Assembly (NCBI RefSeq): GCF_900182985.1
Contig: NZ_FXUY01000001.1
Coordinates: 4,092,001 to 4,156,000, forward strand
Length of the DNA: 64,000 nt
Source: Pseudomonas helmanticensis
Lineage (GTDB): Bacteria > Pseudomonadota > Gammaproteobacteria > Pseudomonadales > Pseudomonadaceae
Direction of reading: 5' to 3'
In this document: positions 47,283-56,268 of the stretch, piece by piece
How the letters are laid out: the number at the start of each line of letters is the position of its first letter
Numbering within the stretch: the first letter of the stretch is position 1
Notes under the pieces: generated by a model
Seen by the model: only the letters and a program-made list of their open reading frames with translations
Told to the model about the DNA's origin: nothing
Database searches by the model: none
Position numbers and translations under genes: made by a program

Positions 47283-48788
47283 TTACTGCACTTGCGTGAC
47301 GCCTGCGAACTTGCTCATCAGGAAGCCGACGAACTGTTCAACGGTCATCTTCTGGCCGTTGAATTCGACCTGATTGGCGGCGTAATGCAACTTGGTCACG
47401 ACGTTGGTGCCGTCAACGACCGCCAACTGCGAACCGACCGCCATGCCGGCGAACATGTCAGCCGCTTCCTTGGACTGATCAACAATGGCTTTGGCGTCAG
47501 TCTGACCGTCCAGTTGCGCCTGCACGCTGAGCAGATCGACCAGCATCGGCTTGGACACCTGAATGTTCAGATCGAGCAGCGCGACCAATTGTTTGCCCAG
47601 TTGATCCGGTGGCAGATCCATCGATTGCGGCTTGGTCAGGTCAATCACCAGATTGGCGCGGCTCTCACCGTTGGCGGTGTTGAACGAGAGGTTTTCCAGG
47701 GCAATCTGCGGGCCAGCCGCGAGGAGTTTTTGCAGGTCGGCTTTGACTTGCGCATTTTCCGCGTCGGTCAGGTTCAGCTCTGGCGCTGGCAGACCTTGAG
47801 CAGCGGCCTCGGCAGCGGCTTTTTCGTACGGCTGCAACTTGGTCTGGTAGATCTGCATCAGCGACATCGTCGACGGGATGTCGAGGTTCTTCAGGCTCAT
47901 GGCCATGCTCGCCGAACCGATTTTCTTGTCGTTGAGGCTGACTTCACCAATCTTGTAGTCAGCACGACCGGAGGCGTTGCTGCCACTTTCTTCGGTGAGG
48001 TTCTTCATTTCGAAGTTGTTCACGCCGAGCACCGACTGCTTGGGGCCGAAGGTGGTTTTGCTGCTGGTCAGCTCCAGGGTGTTTTCGCCGGTGTAGTAGC
48101 CGTAGCTGCTTTTCGCGAGGTTGCTGGCCAGGGTCAGACCATTCAACTCGACCTGCACCGGTGCCTGATCTTCAGCGACGGTGACCAGTTTCAGGTTGTC
48201 CATGTAACCGTCAGCCTTGACCTTCTGCGCCTGAGCGCTGGCGGAAATGTTCATGGTCAGGCCGGAGAACTTCAGGCTCGACTGCTCATCCAGCGCGCTT
48301 TCGAATGGCACGAGGTCGAGGGTACTGGTGGTGGATTCGTCGTAGCCGATATTGGTCACGCCTTTGAGCGGCGCAGCGCCCTTGGTCGCGGCGAACCACT
48401 TCTCGGTGGCGGCATTCTTTTCCAGCTCGTAGTTGCTGGTGGCCATGACTGGCAGCCATTTCAGCGAAAACAGACGCGAGAACGGCAGCGGACCGTGTTC
48501 GATGTGGTCGACGAAGAGCAATTCGACCGGCTTGTCGCCGAACATCTCGCCTTCACCCTTGAGGCGATAGTGCGCGGTGCTGGTGAAGGTGTGGCGATCC
48601 AGCGACACCAGTTCCAGCGACGCGGTGCCGTTGGAGCCGGCCATGGCGGTCTGCAGCTCTTTATTGGCGTTGCTGACGGCGTTGTTCAACACGCCTTCGA
48701 TCTTGGTCCCGGTGTACCAGGCCCCGCCAGCGCTGATGGCACCGATGGCAACAACAATTCCGAGAAGCACGCCTGCTGATTTATTCAT
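47283..48788 (-). CDS. DUF945 (YdgA-like) protein
   Basis: 501 aa. It has an N-terminal membrane anchor or uncleaved signal at about residues 5-24 (AGVLLGIVVAIGAISAGGAW), followed by a large periplasmic DUF945 domain. Conserved features are the early YTGTKIEGVLN segment and the C-terminal VNGT-type beta-rich region (LAVVDGTNVVTKLHYAANQV). E. coli YdgA is an inner-membrane-associated protein of unknown function. Monocistronic by spacing. No catalytic motif is recognised. Confidence 0.88.
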   Translation of the reverse strand: MNKSAGVLLGIVVAIGAISAGGAWYTGTKIEGVLNNAVSNANKELQTAMAGSNGTASLELVSLDRHTFTSTAHYRLKGEGEMFGDKPVELLFVDHIEHGPLPFSRLFSLKWLPVMATSNYELEKNAATEKWFAATKGAAPLKGVTNIGYDESTTSTLDLVPFESALDEQSSLKFSGLTMNISASAQAQKVKADGYMDNLKLVTVAEDQAPVQVELNGLTLASNLAKSSYGYYTGENTLELTSSKTTFGPKQSVLGVNNFEMKNLTEESGSNASGRADYKIGEVSLNDKKIGSASMAMSLKNLDIPSTMSLMQIYQTKLQPYEKAAAEAAAQGLPAPELNLTDAENAQVKADLQKLLAAGPQIALENLSFNTANGESRANLVIDLTKPQSMDLPPDQLGKQLVALLDLNIQVSKPMLVDLLSVQAQLDGQTDAKAIVDQSKEAADMFAGMAVGSQLAVVDGTNVVTKLHYAANQVEFNGQKMTVEQFVGFLMSKFAGVTQVQ

Positions 48789-48952
48789 GAATGACCTGAT
48801 CGATTTCCGTGGCTGTGAGTGTGGTCGTCTTCCCTGAACCCGTGACCGGGTCGCGGCTCGACTCCGCTGAATTCAGCGGTGGAGATTAGCACCGGGCGCG
48901 CAAGGTGGCCCAATGTTTAAAGGTTAAAGAGTGTCTATGGACACTCGGGAAA

Positions 48953-49033
48953 GCAAAAAGATCGCAGCCTGCGGCAGCTCCTACAGGGAAACACGTTCCA
49001 ATGTAGGAGCTGCCGCAGGCTGCGATCTTTTGC
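48953..49033. repeat. Inverted REP pair
   Basis: GCAAAAAGATCGCAGCCTGC and its inverse, upstream of the DUF945 gene and just downstream of the 211-aa membrane protein gene. The rest of the 48789-49036 gap shows nothing else clear. Confidence 0.9.
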
Positions 49034-49036
49034 TGT

Positions 49037-49672
49037 TCAGGAATACTGAACCTCGATCTCATCCAGCTGATGATCAAAGCTTTTAAGCCGCGCCGTCCAG
49101 GTGTACACCAGCACTTCAAAATCCCGATCGATCACCGCCCCGCCCGGCCCGTCGGCGCGCGGGTCGCAGAAATCCAGCTGATAACGCTCACGGGCCATGG
49201 CCGTGGCGACATCCGACAATTCACGAGCGTTGTTGAGCCAGTGCCAGCCCTCGCCATCGATTTGCTTATCGAGCTCCAGGCACTGTTTTTTCAGCGCTTC
49301 GAGGCTTTTTTCCAGCGGCGTGCCGGTGAGCTCGCCCATGACTTCGGCGAACGTACGCCCCGGTTGCCAGTAGCTGCCCCAGAAATACCGGTCGAACACG
49401 GTTTCGACCCGGCGTAGGGCGACTTTGGTATCCCAGATCAGCACCAGGGTCTTGCCCTGTTCAAGCTGCCGTTTCTTGACCCGCTGCACCTGCACCGACG
49501 CCCACGCCACCACAACAATTGCCATGACCGCGATCAACGCCGTGGCGCTGTCGAGAAAAATCATGGCCTTGTCGATCTGGTGGGCCAGCATGATGCCGTA
49601 GAAATAGGTGGCCGATAGCAGTAGCAGCGCTGCGAGGGCGCACCAGAAGCCGAGAGCGTAAGGGTTTTTCAT
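49037..49672 (-). CDS. Two-span membrane protein of unknown function
   Basis: 211 aa. Two membrane helices (about residues 7-28 and 41-61: GFWCALAALLLLSATYFYGI and ALIAVMAIVVVAWASV) precede a cytoplasmic, charged domain rich in Trp/Tyr (DRYFWGSYWQPGRTFAEV). I do not recognise the family. It lies 93 bp downstream of the efflux operon, beyond a hairpin, so it is probably transcribed separately. Confidence 0.75.
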   Translation of the reverse strand: MKNPYALGFWCALAALLLLSATYFYGIMLAHQIDKAMIFLDSATALIAVMAIVVVAWASVQVQRVKKRQLEQGKTLVLIWDTKVALRRVETVFDRYFWGSYWQPGRTFAEVMGELTGTPLEKSLEALKKQCLELDKQIDGEGWHWLNNARELSDVATAMARERYQLDFCDPRADGPGGAVIDRDFEVLVYTWTARLKSFDHQLDEIEVQYS

Positions 49673-49710
49673 TATTGGTTTCCCCTAGACCAGCGCTAGC
49701 AATGTGCGCT

Positions 49711-49740
49711 GGAAGGGTGCTTTGCACGGGGCGCCCTTCC
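49711..49740 (-). other. Hairpin at the 3' end of the efflux operon
   Basis: GGAAGGGTGC and GCGCCCTTCC (one mismatch) around a 10-nt loop, 26 bp after the NodT-type stop. No T tract follows, so intrinsic termination is doubtful. Confidence 0.4.
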
Positions 49741-49765
49741 AACACTTCAAAGCATAGCAACGGCC

Positions 49766-51208
49766 TCAGGGTTTGCTGGGGCTTGGAGCGTGCGTTCGTC
49801 CGCTTTCCCAACCGCCACCGAGGGCGAGGAACAAATCGATCTGGCTCATCGCGACTTGAGTGTTGGCGGCGGCCAGTTGCGCGGTGACATCGGTGTAGGT
49901 GCGGGTCGCTTGCAGATCAGCCAGGAACGACTCGCGGCCGGCCTGAAAGAAGCGGTGGGTCTGGTCGGCGGCCAGTTTCGCCGACTGTTCGGCGTCGGCC
50001 AGCGCATCGCGGCGTTGCAGCAGCGCGCTGTACTGAGCGAGGCCAGTCTGGGTTTCGCGAATGGCGTTGAGCACCACACCGTCGAAGTGCGCCAGTGCGC
50101 CCTGGGTTGTGGCTTCGGCTTCACGGATTCGCGCGCGAGCGCCGTTGGTCGGCACTTTCCAGCTCAGCGATGGGCCGAAGCCCCAGCGGTTGGTCGACGG
50201 ATCACCGAGGTCATCAATGATACCGACAGTGCCGATGGTCGCGCCGATGCTGATGTCCGGGTACAGCTCGCCGGTGGCGACACCGATTCCGGCAGTCGCA
50301 GCCGCCAGACGTCGTTCAGCCTGACGAATGTCCGGACGACGCTTGAGCAGCGCCGCGCCGTCTCCGACCGGCACCCGTTGAGCGATCTTCGGCAGCTCGG
50401 CGCACGTCGCAGTGCCGGCCGGCAATTGATCGACCGGTTTCGCCAACAGCATCGACAGCCGGAACAACCCGGCCTGACGCGCCGCTTCATAGCGCGGCAT
50501 GTCGGCGCGCAGGGATTTGAATTGGGTCTGCGAACGGGTGACCTGGGTTTCATCGCCGCGCCCGGCATCGCGCAGACGCTGGATGAGCGTGGTGCCTTGC
50601 GATTGCAGGTCAAGGGAATGCTGGGCGATTTCGCGTTCTTCGTTGGCCGCGCAGACTTGCGTGTAAGCACGCACCACGTCTGCCACCAAAGTAATGCGCG
50701 CGGTATCCGCTGCGGCTTGGGTGGCGTCGGCGTTGGCTTTCGCGCCTTCAATGCCGCGCTGTAAGGTGCCCCACAGATCGAACTGATAAGACGCGCTGAT
50801 GCCAATATCGCCAACGTTGGCCACTGGCACCTTTTCCGGCAGCAGGTAAGCCTGTCCGGATTCCTGCAAACGCTGGGCACCCATTTTCACCCCAGCGCTC
50901 CAGCCGCCAGCGGCCTCGGCCTCATCGACCTGAGCGCGGGCGCGCTGCAAGTTGGCGGCGGCGACGCGCAGATCGGTGTTGGACGCCATGGCCTGCTGCA
51001 CCAGTTGATCCAGACGCGGGTCTTTATACAGCCGCCACCAGTCTGCCGGCACCGGTGCCGAGACCACAGGTTTACCGTCGACGGCCAATTCGCCCTGAAA
51101 ATCCTTGCGCTGAACGGCCGAATTTTCAGGCACGTGATAATCCGGCCCGACCATCTGACAAGCCGACAACATCACGCCCAACCCGGCGATCATCAGGGCC
51201 CTGCTCAT
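49766..51208 (-). CDS. NodT-family outer-membrane efflux lipoprotein
   Basis: 480 aa with a lipoprotein signal (lipobox MLSAC, Cys near residue 16). It has two TolC-type outer-membrane efflux domains (about residues 65-265 and 280-465) with the alternating coiled-coil and barrel pattern (RLDQLVQQAMASNTDLRVAA, then RRPDIRQAERRLAAATAGIG). It forms the exit duct for the FUSC-HlyD pump. It is the last gene of the operon and overlaps the HlyD gene by 4 bp. Confidence 0.92.
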   Translation of the reverse strand: MSRALMIAGLGVMLSACQMVGPDYHVPENSAVQRKDFQGELAVDGKPVVSAPVPADWWRLYKDPRLDQLVQQAMASNTDLRVAAANLQRARAQVDEAEAAGGWSAGVKMGAQRLQESGQAYLLPEKVPVANVGDIGISASYQFDLWGTLQRGIEGAKANADATQAAADTARITLVADVVRAYTQVCAANEEREIAQHSLDLQSQGTTLIQRLRDAGRGDETQVTRSQTQFKSLRADMPRYEAARQAGLFRLSMLLAKPVDQLPAGTATCAELPKIAQRVPVGDGAALLKRRPDIRQAERRLAAATAGIGVATGELYPDISIGATIGTVGIIDDLGDPSTNRWGFGPSLSWKVPTNGARARIREAEATTQGALAHFDGVVLNAIRETQTGLAQYSALLQRRDALADAEQSAKLAADQTHRFFQAGRESFLADLQATRTYTDVTAQLAAANTQVAMSQIDLFLALGGGWESGRTHAPSPSKP

Positions 51209-52107
51209 TGCGCGGACTCCTGCTTTTTATCGTCGACTTTTGCGTCTTCGATAATCGACACCGTCGCGGTGCGCCCGGCGATCATGCGGAAATCTTCCGG
51301 CACGTCATCAAAGGCAATCCGCACCGGAATCCGCTGCGCCAGCCGCACCCAGCTAAACGCCGGGTTGACGTTCGGTAGCAGGTTGCTGCCGCTGGTACGG
51401 TCGCGGTCTTCGATACCGGCGACGATGCTTTCGACGTGCCCGCGCAATTTGGCGCGGTCGCCGATCACACGGATATCCACCGACTGGCCGACATGAATGC
51501 CGTCGAGTTTGGTCTCCTCAAAATAACCGTCAATGTGGAACGAGTTGCTGTCGACCACCGACAACACCGGACGCCCGGCAGTGACGAATTCCTGCGGTCG
51601 CGGCGCACGGTCGTTGACGTAACCGTCCACCGGGCTGCGGATCACCGAGCGGTCGAGGTTGAGTTGGGCGCTGTCCACGGTGACCATGGCTTCGGCCAGC
51701 GCTGATTGCGCGCGGGCGACCTTCGACTGGCTTTCTTCCAGTTGTTCGGCGGGCACCAGGTTGCCGAGGCCACGGTTACGCTTGGCTTCGCGCTGGGCTT
51801 GAGCGAGGGTTTCTTCGCGATCAGCGACAGCCGCTTTGGCCTGACGCAGAGCCAGTTTGAAGCGATCCTGATCGATGCTGAACAGCACCTGGCCGCGCTT
51901 GATCAACTGGTTGTCTTTCACTTCAACCTGCTGGATCAATCCGGACACGTCCGGAGCGATCTGGATGATGTCGGCGCGAATGTGGCCGTCACGGGTCCAC
52001 GGCGCGAACATGTAATACATCACCATGCGCCAGACGAGGACAACGGCAAAAGTCACGATCAGCAGGGTCAGTACCACGCGACCGATGGTCAAGAACGGTT
52101 TTTTCAT
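51205..52107 (-). CDS. HlyD/AaeA-type membrane-fusion protein
   Basis: 300 aa with one N-terminal membrane anchor (about residues 9-30). The biotinyl-lipoyl half motifs and a coiled-coil hairpin follow at about 50-190 (DVSGLIQQVEVKDNQLIKRG, then PVDGYVNDRAPRPQEFVTAG). It bridges the inner-membrane FUSC protein to the outer-membrane duct. It has 4-bp overlaps with both neighbours. Confidence 0.92.
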   Translation of the reverse strand: MKKPFLTIGRVVLTLLIVTFAVVLVWRMVMYYMFAPWTRDGHIRADIIQIAPDVSGLIQQVEVKDNQLIKRGQVLFSIDQDRFKLALRQAKAAVADREETLAQAQREAKRNRGLGNLVPAEQLEESQSKVARAQSALAEAMVTVDSAQLNLDRSVIRSPVDGYVNDRAPRPQEFVTAGRPVLSVVDSNSFHIDGYFEETKLDGIHVGQSVDIRVIGDRAKLRGHVESIVAGIEDRDRTSGSNLLPNVNPAFSWVRLAQRIPVRIAFDDVPEDFRMIAGRTATVSIIEDAKVDDKKQESAQ

Positions 52108-52313
52108 GTCATCAGGTATCGACTGAGTGAGTCCACGCCGTACAGCAGTACCGCGTAGAGGGCCACGTTGAACAATGCCCGGTGCCAGACCAGACGGTAA
52201 AAGTGCACACGCGTAAGCACGGCATGCACCAGCAAAAACAGCACATAAGTGATGCCCATCAGCACCAGCAGGGTCGGCAGGAAAATGCCGCTGATGTCCA
52301 GATCACCGATCAT
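52104..52313 (-). CDS. DUF1656 small membrane protein
   Basis: 69 aa with two membrane helices (about residues 11-31 and 44-62). The family is found between FUSC and HlyD genes in AaeAB-like operons (AaeX-like). Its function in the pump is not established. It overlaps both neighbouring genes by 4 bp. Confidence 0.92.
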   Translation of the reverse strand: MIGDLDISGIFLPTLLVLMGITYVLFLLVHAVLTRVHFYRLVWHRALFNVALYAVLLYGVDSLSRYLMT

Positions 52314-54373
52314 AGGGGCGCTCCATCGGGCAGCGGTTCTTCGGGCTCGGCGCTGGAGACGAATTCGACGCCGGGCAGCAACGCCAGACGCAAACCGCTC
52401 AAGGCGTGCAACAGGTTTAGCCGGGTTTCATCATCGCCGTGACCGTTGAGTGCGCGGCGGGCGCGATCCATGGTCATCAGTAAAGGCGCTGGCGCCGGCA
52501 AGCGTTCACCAGCCTTGAGGCAGGCGCGGAAATACTCGCCGACCTCGCTGACCACTTGCTGCAACAACGCATTCGGCGCGCCGGTTACGCGTGGGGTGTA
52601 GGCGAGCAAGTCGAGCAGGTTGAGGCCGACGCGCACTTCACGCATGGCAATGCCGGTGTCCTGACCGGTGAGAGCGAGACGCGGCAGATGCTGCATCAGC
52701 CGATCGAGCAACTGCACACCCAACTGGCGGTGCTCGGCGAGGTTGGCCGGCTCGGTCATGTGGACGATGTCTTTCCAGCTGAAACGAGTCAGGCGCTTGG
52801 CCGCCAGCTCAGCGCCGAACGGTCGCGCGACCAGCGTCCAGATGAAGGCAAACAACAGCCCCATCGGCCCCGCCAGGTTGGAGTTCACGAAGGCGAAGAA
52901 GTCCGCGTCGTAAGCGCCCTGAATGCTGATGAACGACGAGGTGTTGACCAGCGTCAGTAGCATGCCGAGGTAGAAACGCGGCTGCACGGTCAGGGTGCCG
53001 ACGCAGATGAACGGGATGGAAAACGCCAGCACCAGCATCGGGAAATCGTGCAAGTTGGGCAGAATCAAAAACAGGTAAAGGCTGGCGAACAGCACCGACA
53101 TGCCGGTCCAGAAAAAGAACCGGTAGATCTGCGGTGCCGGGTCGTCCATCGAGGCGAAGAAGCTGCACGCCACCGCCGCCAGAATCACCGCGCTGCCGCC
53201 GTCCGGCCAGCCGAGCAGAATCCACAGCACCGAGGCGGTGATGATCGCCAGAATCGTCGAGGCCACCGAATACATCATCAGGCCACGGTCAAGAAACGGC
53301 TTCAGGCGACCGAGACGCCAATGGCGGTAAACCGCGCGCCAGTTGTCCTGACGCTCGCAAAGAATGGCGTCTTGCAGGCTGCGGCAGTCCTGCCAAAGAT
53401 CGACGAATTCACCGAGGCGATAAATCGAGTTGGAGAACAGCAGTTGCCGGCGATCTTCCAGTGCGGCAGCGCTCGGTTGCAGGGCTTCGAGCTGATCTTT
53501 CAGCGCTTGCCAACGGTCGAGATCGGCGTCCTGATGAGCCAGCCATTCGCGGGTTGCGACCAGCAGCGGTTCGAATTTTTCCACCAGCTCTGGTGTGCGC
53601 CGTTCGAGGGCGTAGAGCGAGTCTTCCAGCGCATCGATCACCGGCAGCAGATGAATCATTCGCCCGCGCAGTTCTTTGGTGTTGCGCACGGTTTGCGGTC
53701 GCGAGCCTTCGTGGGGCAACTGGCCGATCATCAATTCGAGGCTGTTGAAGTTGGCGACCATGGCCATGCGCAGCGCGGTGACTTCTTCGGGCTGCACGTC
53801 GCGGCTGAGAAATTTCAGGCTGTAGGTGGTCGCGTCGGCGAACCACTTGCTCACGGCATCGTTGAACACCGGCGCCAAGCGTCGCGGCCAGAACATCGCA
53901 CCGACCACGGCAGCGACGGCGATGCCGAGAAAAATTTCCTCTGTACGCGCTTCCGCCACGTCCCACACCGCCAGCGGGTTATCCACCACCGGCAAGGCAA
54001 TCAGCGGCAAGGTGTAACCGGCGAGCATCAGCGCGTAGCTGTTGGCCGTGCGCAGATGCAGGGACATGAACAGCAAAATCCCCGTCCACAGCGCAATGAC
54101 CACCACCAGCACATACGGACTCTGGACGAACATCGGCACGAAAAAAACCGCCGCGGCCGCGCCGAGAAAGGTACCGATTGCGCGGTATAACGCCTTGGAA
54201 CTGGTCGGCCCGAGAAACGGGCTGGAGACGATGTAAACCGTGGCCATCGCCCAATACGGACGCGGCATTTGCATAAGCAAGGCGATGTACAGCGCGATCA
54301 TCGACGCTGCAAAAGTACGGACCCCGTAAAACCAGTCGCGGGCCGGCGGAATGCCAGAGAAAAAACCGTTCAA
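52310..54373 (-). CDS. FUSC-family inner-membrane exporter (fusaric acid/AaeB-like)
   Basis: 687 aa. Two blocks of about five to six membrane helices each (about residues 20-165 and 355-510) are separated by a cytoplasmic helical domain. A C-terminal soluble domain follows. Conserved segments are FLGPTSSKALYRAIGTFLGA near residue 50 and the matching RPFGAELAAKRLTR after the second block. AaeB-type exporters pump aromatic carboxylic acids such as hydroxybenzoates or fusaric acid. Substrate here unknown. It overlaps the MarR gene by 4 bp. Confidence 0.92.
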   Translation of the reverse strand: MNGFFSGIPPARDWFYGVRTFAASMIALYIALLMQMPRPYWAMATVYIVSSPFLGPTSSKALYRAIGTFLGAAAAVFFVPMFVQSPYVLVVVIALWTGILLFMSLHLRTANSYALMLAGYTLPLIALPVVDNPLAVWDVAEARTEEIFLGIAVAAVVGAMFWPRRLAPVFNDAVSKWFADATTYSLKFLSRDVQPEEVTALRMAMVANFNSLELMIGQLPHEGSRPQTVRNTKELRGRMIHLLPVIDALEDSLYALERRTPELVEKFEPLLVATREWLAHQDADLDRWQALKDQLEALQPSAAALEDRRQLLFSNSIYRLGEFVDLWQDCRSLQDAILCERQDNWRAVYRHWRLGRLKPFLDRGLMMYSVASTILAIITASVLWILLGWPDGGSAVILAAVACSFFASMDDPAPQIYRFFFWTGMSVLFASLYLFLILPNLHDFPMLVLAFSIPFICVGTLTVQPRFYLGMLLTLVNTSSFISIQGAYDADFFAFVNSNLAGPMGLLFAFIWTLVARPFGAELAAKRLTRFSWKDIVHMTEPANLAEHRQLGVQLLDRLMQHLPRLALTGQDTGIAMREVRVGLNLLDLLAYTPRVTGAPNALLQQVVSEVGEYFRACLKAGERLPAPAPLLMTMDRARRALNGHGDDETRLNLLHALSGLRLALLPGVEFVSSAEPEEPLPDGAPL

Positions 54374-54837
54374 GAATTGACCACCACAGGCGGATTGGCC
54401 GCCTCAAAAGCTCTGAGTACCCGAAGCGTAGCTTCCAGATCGCTTTGATCGATGCCTTCGAGCACCTCATGACGCAAGCGCACCAGTTCGATCTCGACCG
54501 CTTGCACCAGTTCACGCCCGGTATCGGTCAGGCTCAGGCACTTGGCGCGGCGATCGTGGGCATCTTCGGTCCGGCAGACGTAGCCGGAATGACACAACTG
54601 ATCGAGCAGACGCACCAGCGACGGACTCTCCATCCCGGCCGCCTGCGCCACCTGCACCTGACGCACGCCCTCGCCCAACCGGCCGATCATCAACAACGGC
54701 ACGGCGCAGGCTTCGGAGATTCCATAGTTGACCAGCGTGGTCTGGCAGATCTTCCGCCAATGCCTGGCGGCCACCACCATGGCACTGCTGATGTTCATCT
54801 GGAGAGCGTCGAGTTCGTTCGGCACGGGGAAATGCAC
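54370..54837 (-). CDS. MarR-family transcriptional regulator
   Basis: 155 aa from the GTG at 54837; the ATG 39 nt downstream (MNISSAM) is an alternative and neither has a strong ribosome site. The winged helix-turn-helix covers about residues 55-115 (VRQVQVAQAAGMESPSLVRL, then LCHSGYVCRTEDAHDRRAKC). It is the first gene of the efflux operon and probably represses it until a phenolic ligand binds. A palindrome overlapping the promoter just upstream is a candidate operator. Confidence 0.9.
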   Translation of the reverse strand: MHFPVPNELDALQMNISSAMVVAARHWRKICQTTLVNYGISEACAVPLLMIGRLGEGVRQVQVAQAAGMESPSLVRLLDQLCHSGYVCRTEDAHDRRAKCLSLTDTGRELVQAVEIELVRLRHEVLEGIDQSDLEATLRVLRAFEAANPPVVVNS

Positions 54838-54840
54838 ACT

Positions 54841-54856
54841 GTTAGTTTGCTAACTA
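54841..54856. promoter_or_regulatory. MarR operator candidate GTTAG-TTTG-CTAAC
   Basis: A dyad with perfect 5-bp arms (also readable as TAGTT-TGCT-AACTA), 4-19 bp before the MarR GTG. The location suits autorepression of the efflux operon. Confidence 0.5.
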
Positions 54857-54921
54857 TCAATATTGCATTGGAGGGGAATTTCAGTCAAGTTTTGAAACAA
54901 ATCTTCCCAGAGTGAAAATAT

Positions 54922-55167
54922 TTAGAGGTCGTCGATCTCGTGAGGAAGGCCAACCTCCTCACGGCGTGAGTGAACGACGGAAGCCAGTTCGAGATCATCC
55001 AGCGTGTTCAGTAGATCCTCATACAACGGTGCGGATATCAAATAAGCCACCGTTTGATCATGATTCTGCACAGCAATCGGCCCGAATCGGCTGCTTTGGA
55101 TGATTGCCTCAAGTTTGTCTGCTAATTGCGCAATATCGATTGTTTCTACAGGCAAAAGCGGGGGCAT
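54922..55167 (-). CDS. Phd/YefM-family antitoxin, without an adjacent toxin
   Basis: 81 aa. The Phd/YefM pattern is seen in IDIAQLADKLEAIIQSSRFG, then PIAVQNHDQTVAYLISAPLY and an acidic C-terminus (PHEIDDL). Such proteins bind DNA with their N-terminus and a RelE/Doc-type toxin with their C-terminus. No toxin open frame is found within the 84 bp before the MarR gene or directly upstream, so it seems orphaned. It may act on a toxin elsewhere or only as a DNA-binding protein. Confidence 0.8.
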   Translation of the reverse strand: MPPLLPVETIDIAQLADKLEAIIQSSRFGPIAVQNHDQTVAYLISAPLYEDLLNTLDDLELASVVHSRREEVGLPHEIDDL

Positions 55168-55258
55168 CGCTTTGCTCTCCTGGTTTTCAGAACCGGAACG
55201 CTACTCCGATGTGGGCTGAAATCAGTCGGGCAATCTGTAATAAGTTTTTGCGCCAGCC

Positions 55259-55504
55259 CTACGCATCCCGCCCCTTGCGCAACATCACATCCAACTGATC
55301 CACCACCTCCGCCCAATCGGCGTCATCCAGAATCTCGTCGCGCAAGAACTGCGACTGGCTCTTCGTCCAGAAAAACGCATCGGCCAGATGCAGTTCGGGT
55401 TTGAGCGGGGAATGGGTGGCGATGAATTTGTCGATGTTGACCGGATCGTCGGGAAGGCCGAGTTGTTTGAACAGGGATGGCAAGCTGTGCGTTGGGCTTT
55501 CCAT
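55259..55504 (-). CDS. DUF2789 family small protein
   Basis: 81 aa. The DUF2789 pattern is seen in HSLPSLFKQLGLPDDPVNID, then FIATHSPLKPELHLADAFFW and DDADWAEVVDQLDVMLR. The family is widespread in gammaproteobacteria and of unknown function. It is separated from its neighbours by 91 and 128 bp, so it is probably monocistronic. Confidence 0.85.
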   Translation of the reverse strand: MESPTHSLPSLFKQLGLPDDPVNIDKFIATHSPLKPELHLADAFFWTKSQSQFLRDEILDDADWAEVVDQLDVMLRKGRDA

Positions 55505-55542
55505 TGAGCAATTCCTTGATGAATGGGGTGTCTGGAAGATTA

Positions 55543-55607
55543 TTCGCGAGCAGGCTCGCTCCCACAGGGGAATGCGATCAACCTGTGGGAGCGAGCCTGC
55601 TCGCGAA
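55543..55607. repeat. Inverted REP pair (GCGAGCAGGCTCGCTCCCAC type)
   Basis: TTCGCGAGCAGGCTCGCTCC and its inverse around an AATGCGATCAA loop, between ybaK and DUF2789. It is the same family as 2822-2896. Confidence 0.9.
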
Positions 55608-55632
55608 GGCGTCAGTGCAGGCGCTGCAAAAC

Positions 55633-56094
55633 CTAATCACTCAACTCCCGCACCTCGGCATGCGGCACCATTTTCAGAAACTCCGGCATGCTCATGTGCA
55701 GCAGATAATTGTGGTTGCCCGCCTCCAGATAAATATCTTTCTGCCGCGTCAGCAACGGGTCGATGACCATGTCCAGCCCGTAGGAATCACCCAGCGGCGG
55801 CACCGCGCCGCGCTCGCAGTCGTCAAAGATGTGCGCCAGATTGCTTTCGCGAGTCAGTTGCCATTCGCCGCTGTTGCGCACCTTGCTCAGATCCAGATGA
55901 CGGCTGGCCGGCAATACGGCCATCAGGTAGTGCCCGTGGTGGTCGTCGAGGATGATCGATTTCGCCACCCGCTCGGCGGGTACCCCGGCGACTCGCGCGG
56001 TTTCCAGGCTACTGGACGAATGCCGGTGAGCGACCACGTCATATTCGCAATGCGCCCGGGTCAGGCTGCTTTGCACCTTTTTTGCCATTCGCAT
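55633..56094 (-). CDS. YbaK/EbsC-family aminoacyl-tRNA deacylase-like protein
   Basis: 153 aa, a single YbaK/ProX-type editing domain. It has HRHSSSSLETARVAGVPAER, then VAKSIILDDHHGHYLMAVLP with the conserved Lys, and a C-terminal GAVPPLGDSYGLDMVID loop. Family members hydrolyse mischarged aminoacyl-tRNAs such as Cys-tRNA-Pro; the exact substrate here is unknown. The start at 56094 gives MRMAKKV; an internal Met six nt on is an alternative. Confidence 0.88.
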   Translation of the reverse strand: MRMAKKVQSSLTRAHCEYDVVAHRHSSSSLETARVAGVPAERVAKSIILDDHHGHYLMAVLPASRHLDLSKVRNSGEWQLTRESNLAHIFDDCERGAVPPLGDSYGLDMVIDPLLTRQKDIYLEAGNHNYLLHMSMPEFLKMVPHAEVRELSD

Positions 56095-56268
56095 GATGCA
56101 CCTCGGTGTCGCGCGGAAGGTTGTTGCGGTGACTTTGAGTCTAGTTCGGCGCGGGATTGGCGAGGGGAAATCCGCTCACTGGACACATCCGTACATTGAT
56201 CAAAATTCATACAGCGCAACGCTCAACTAGACTGAAAGTACCAGCCCATGACTCTCGCGGAGGGTCAC

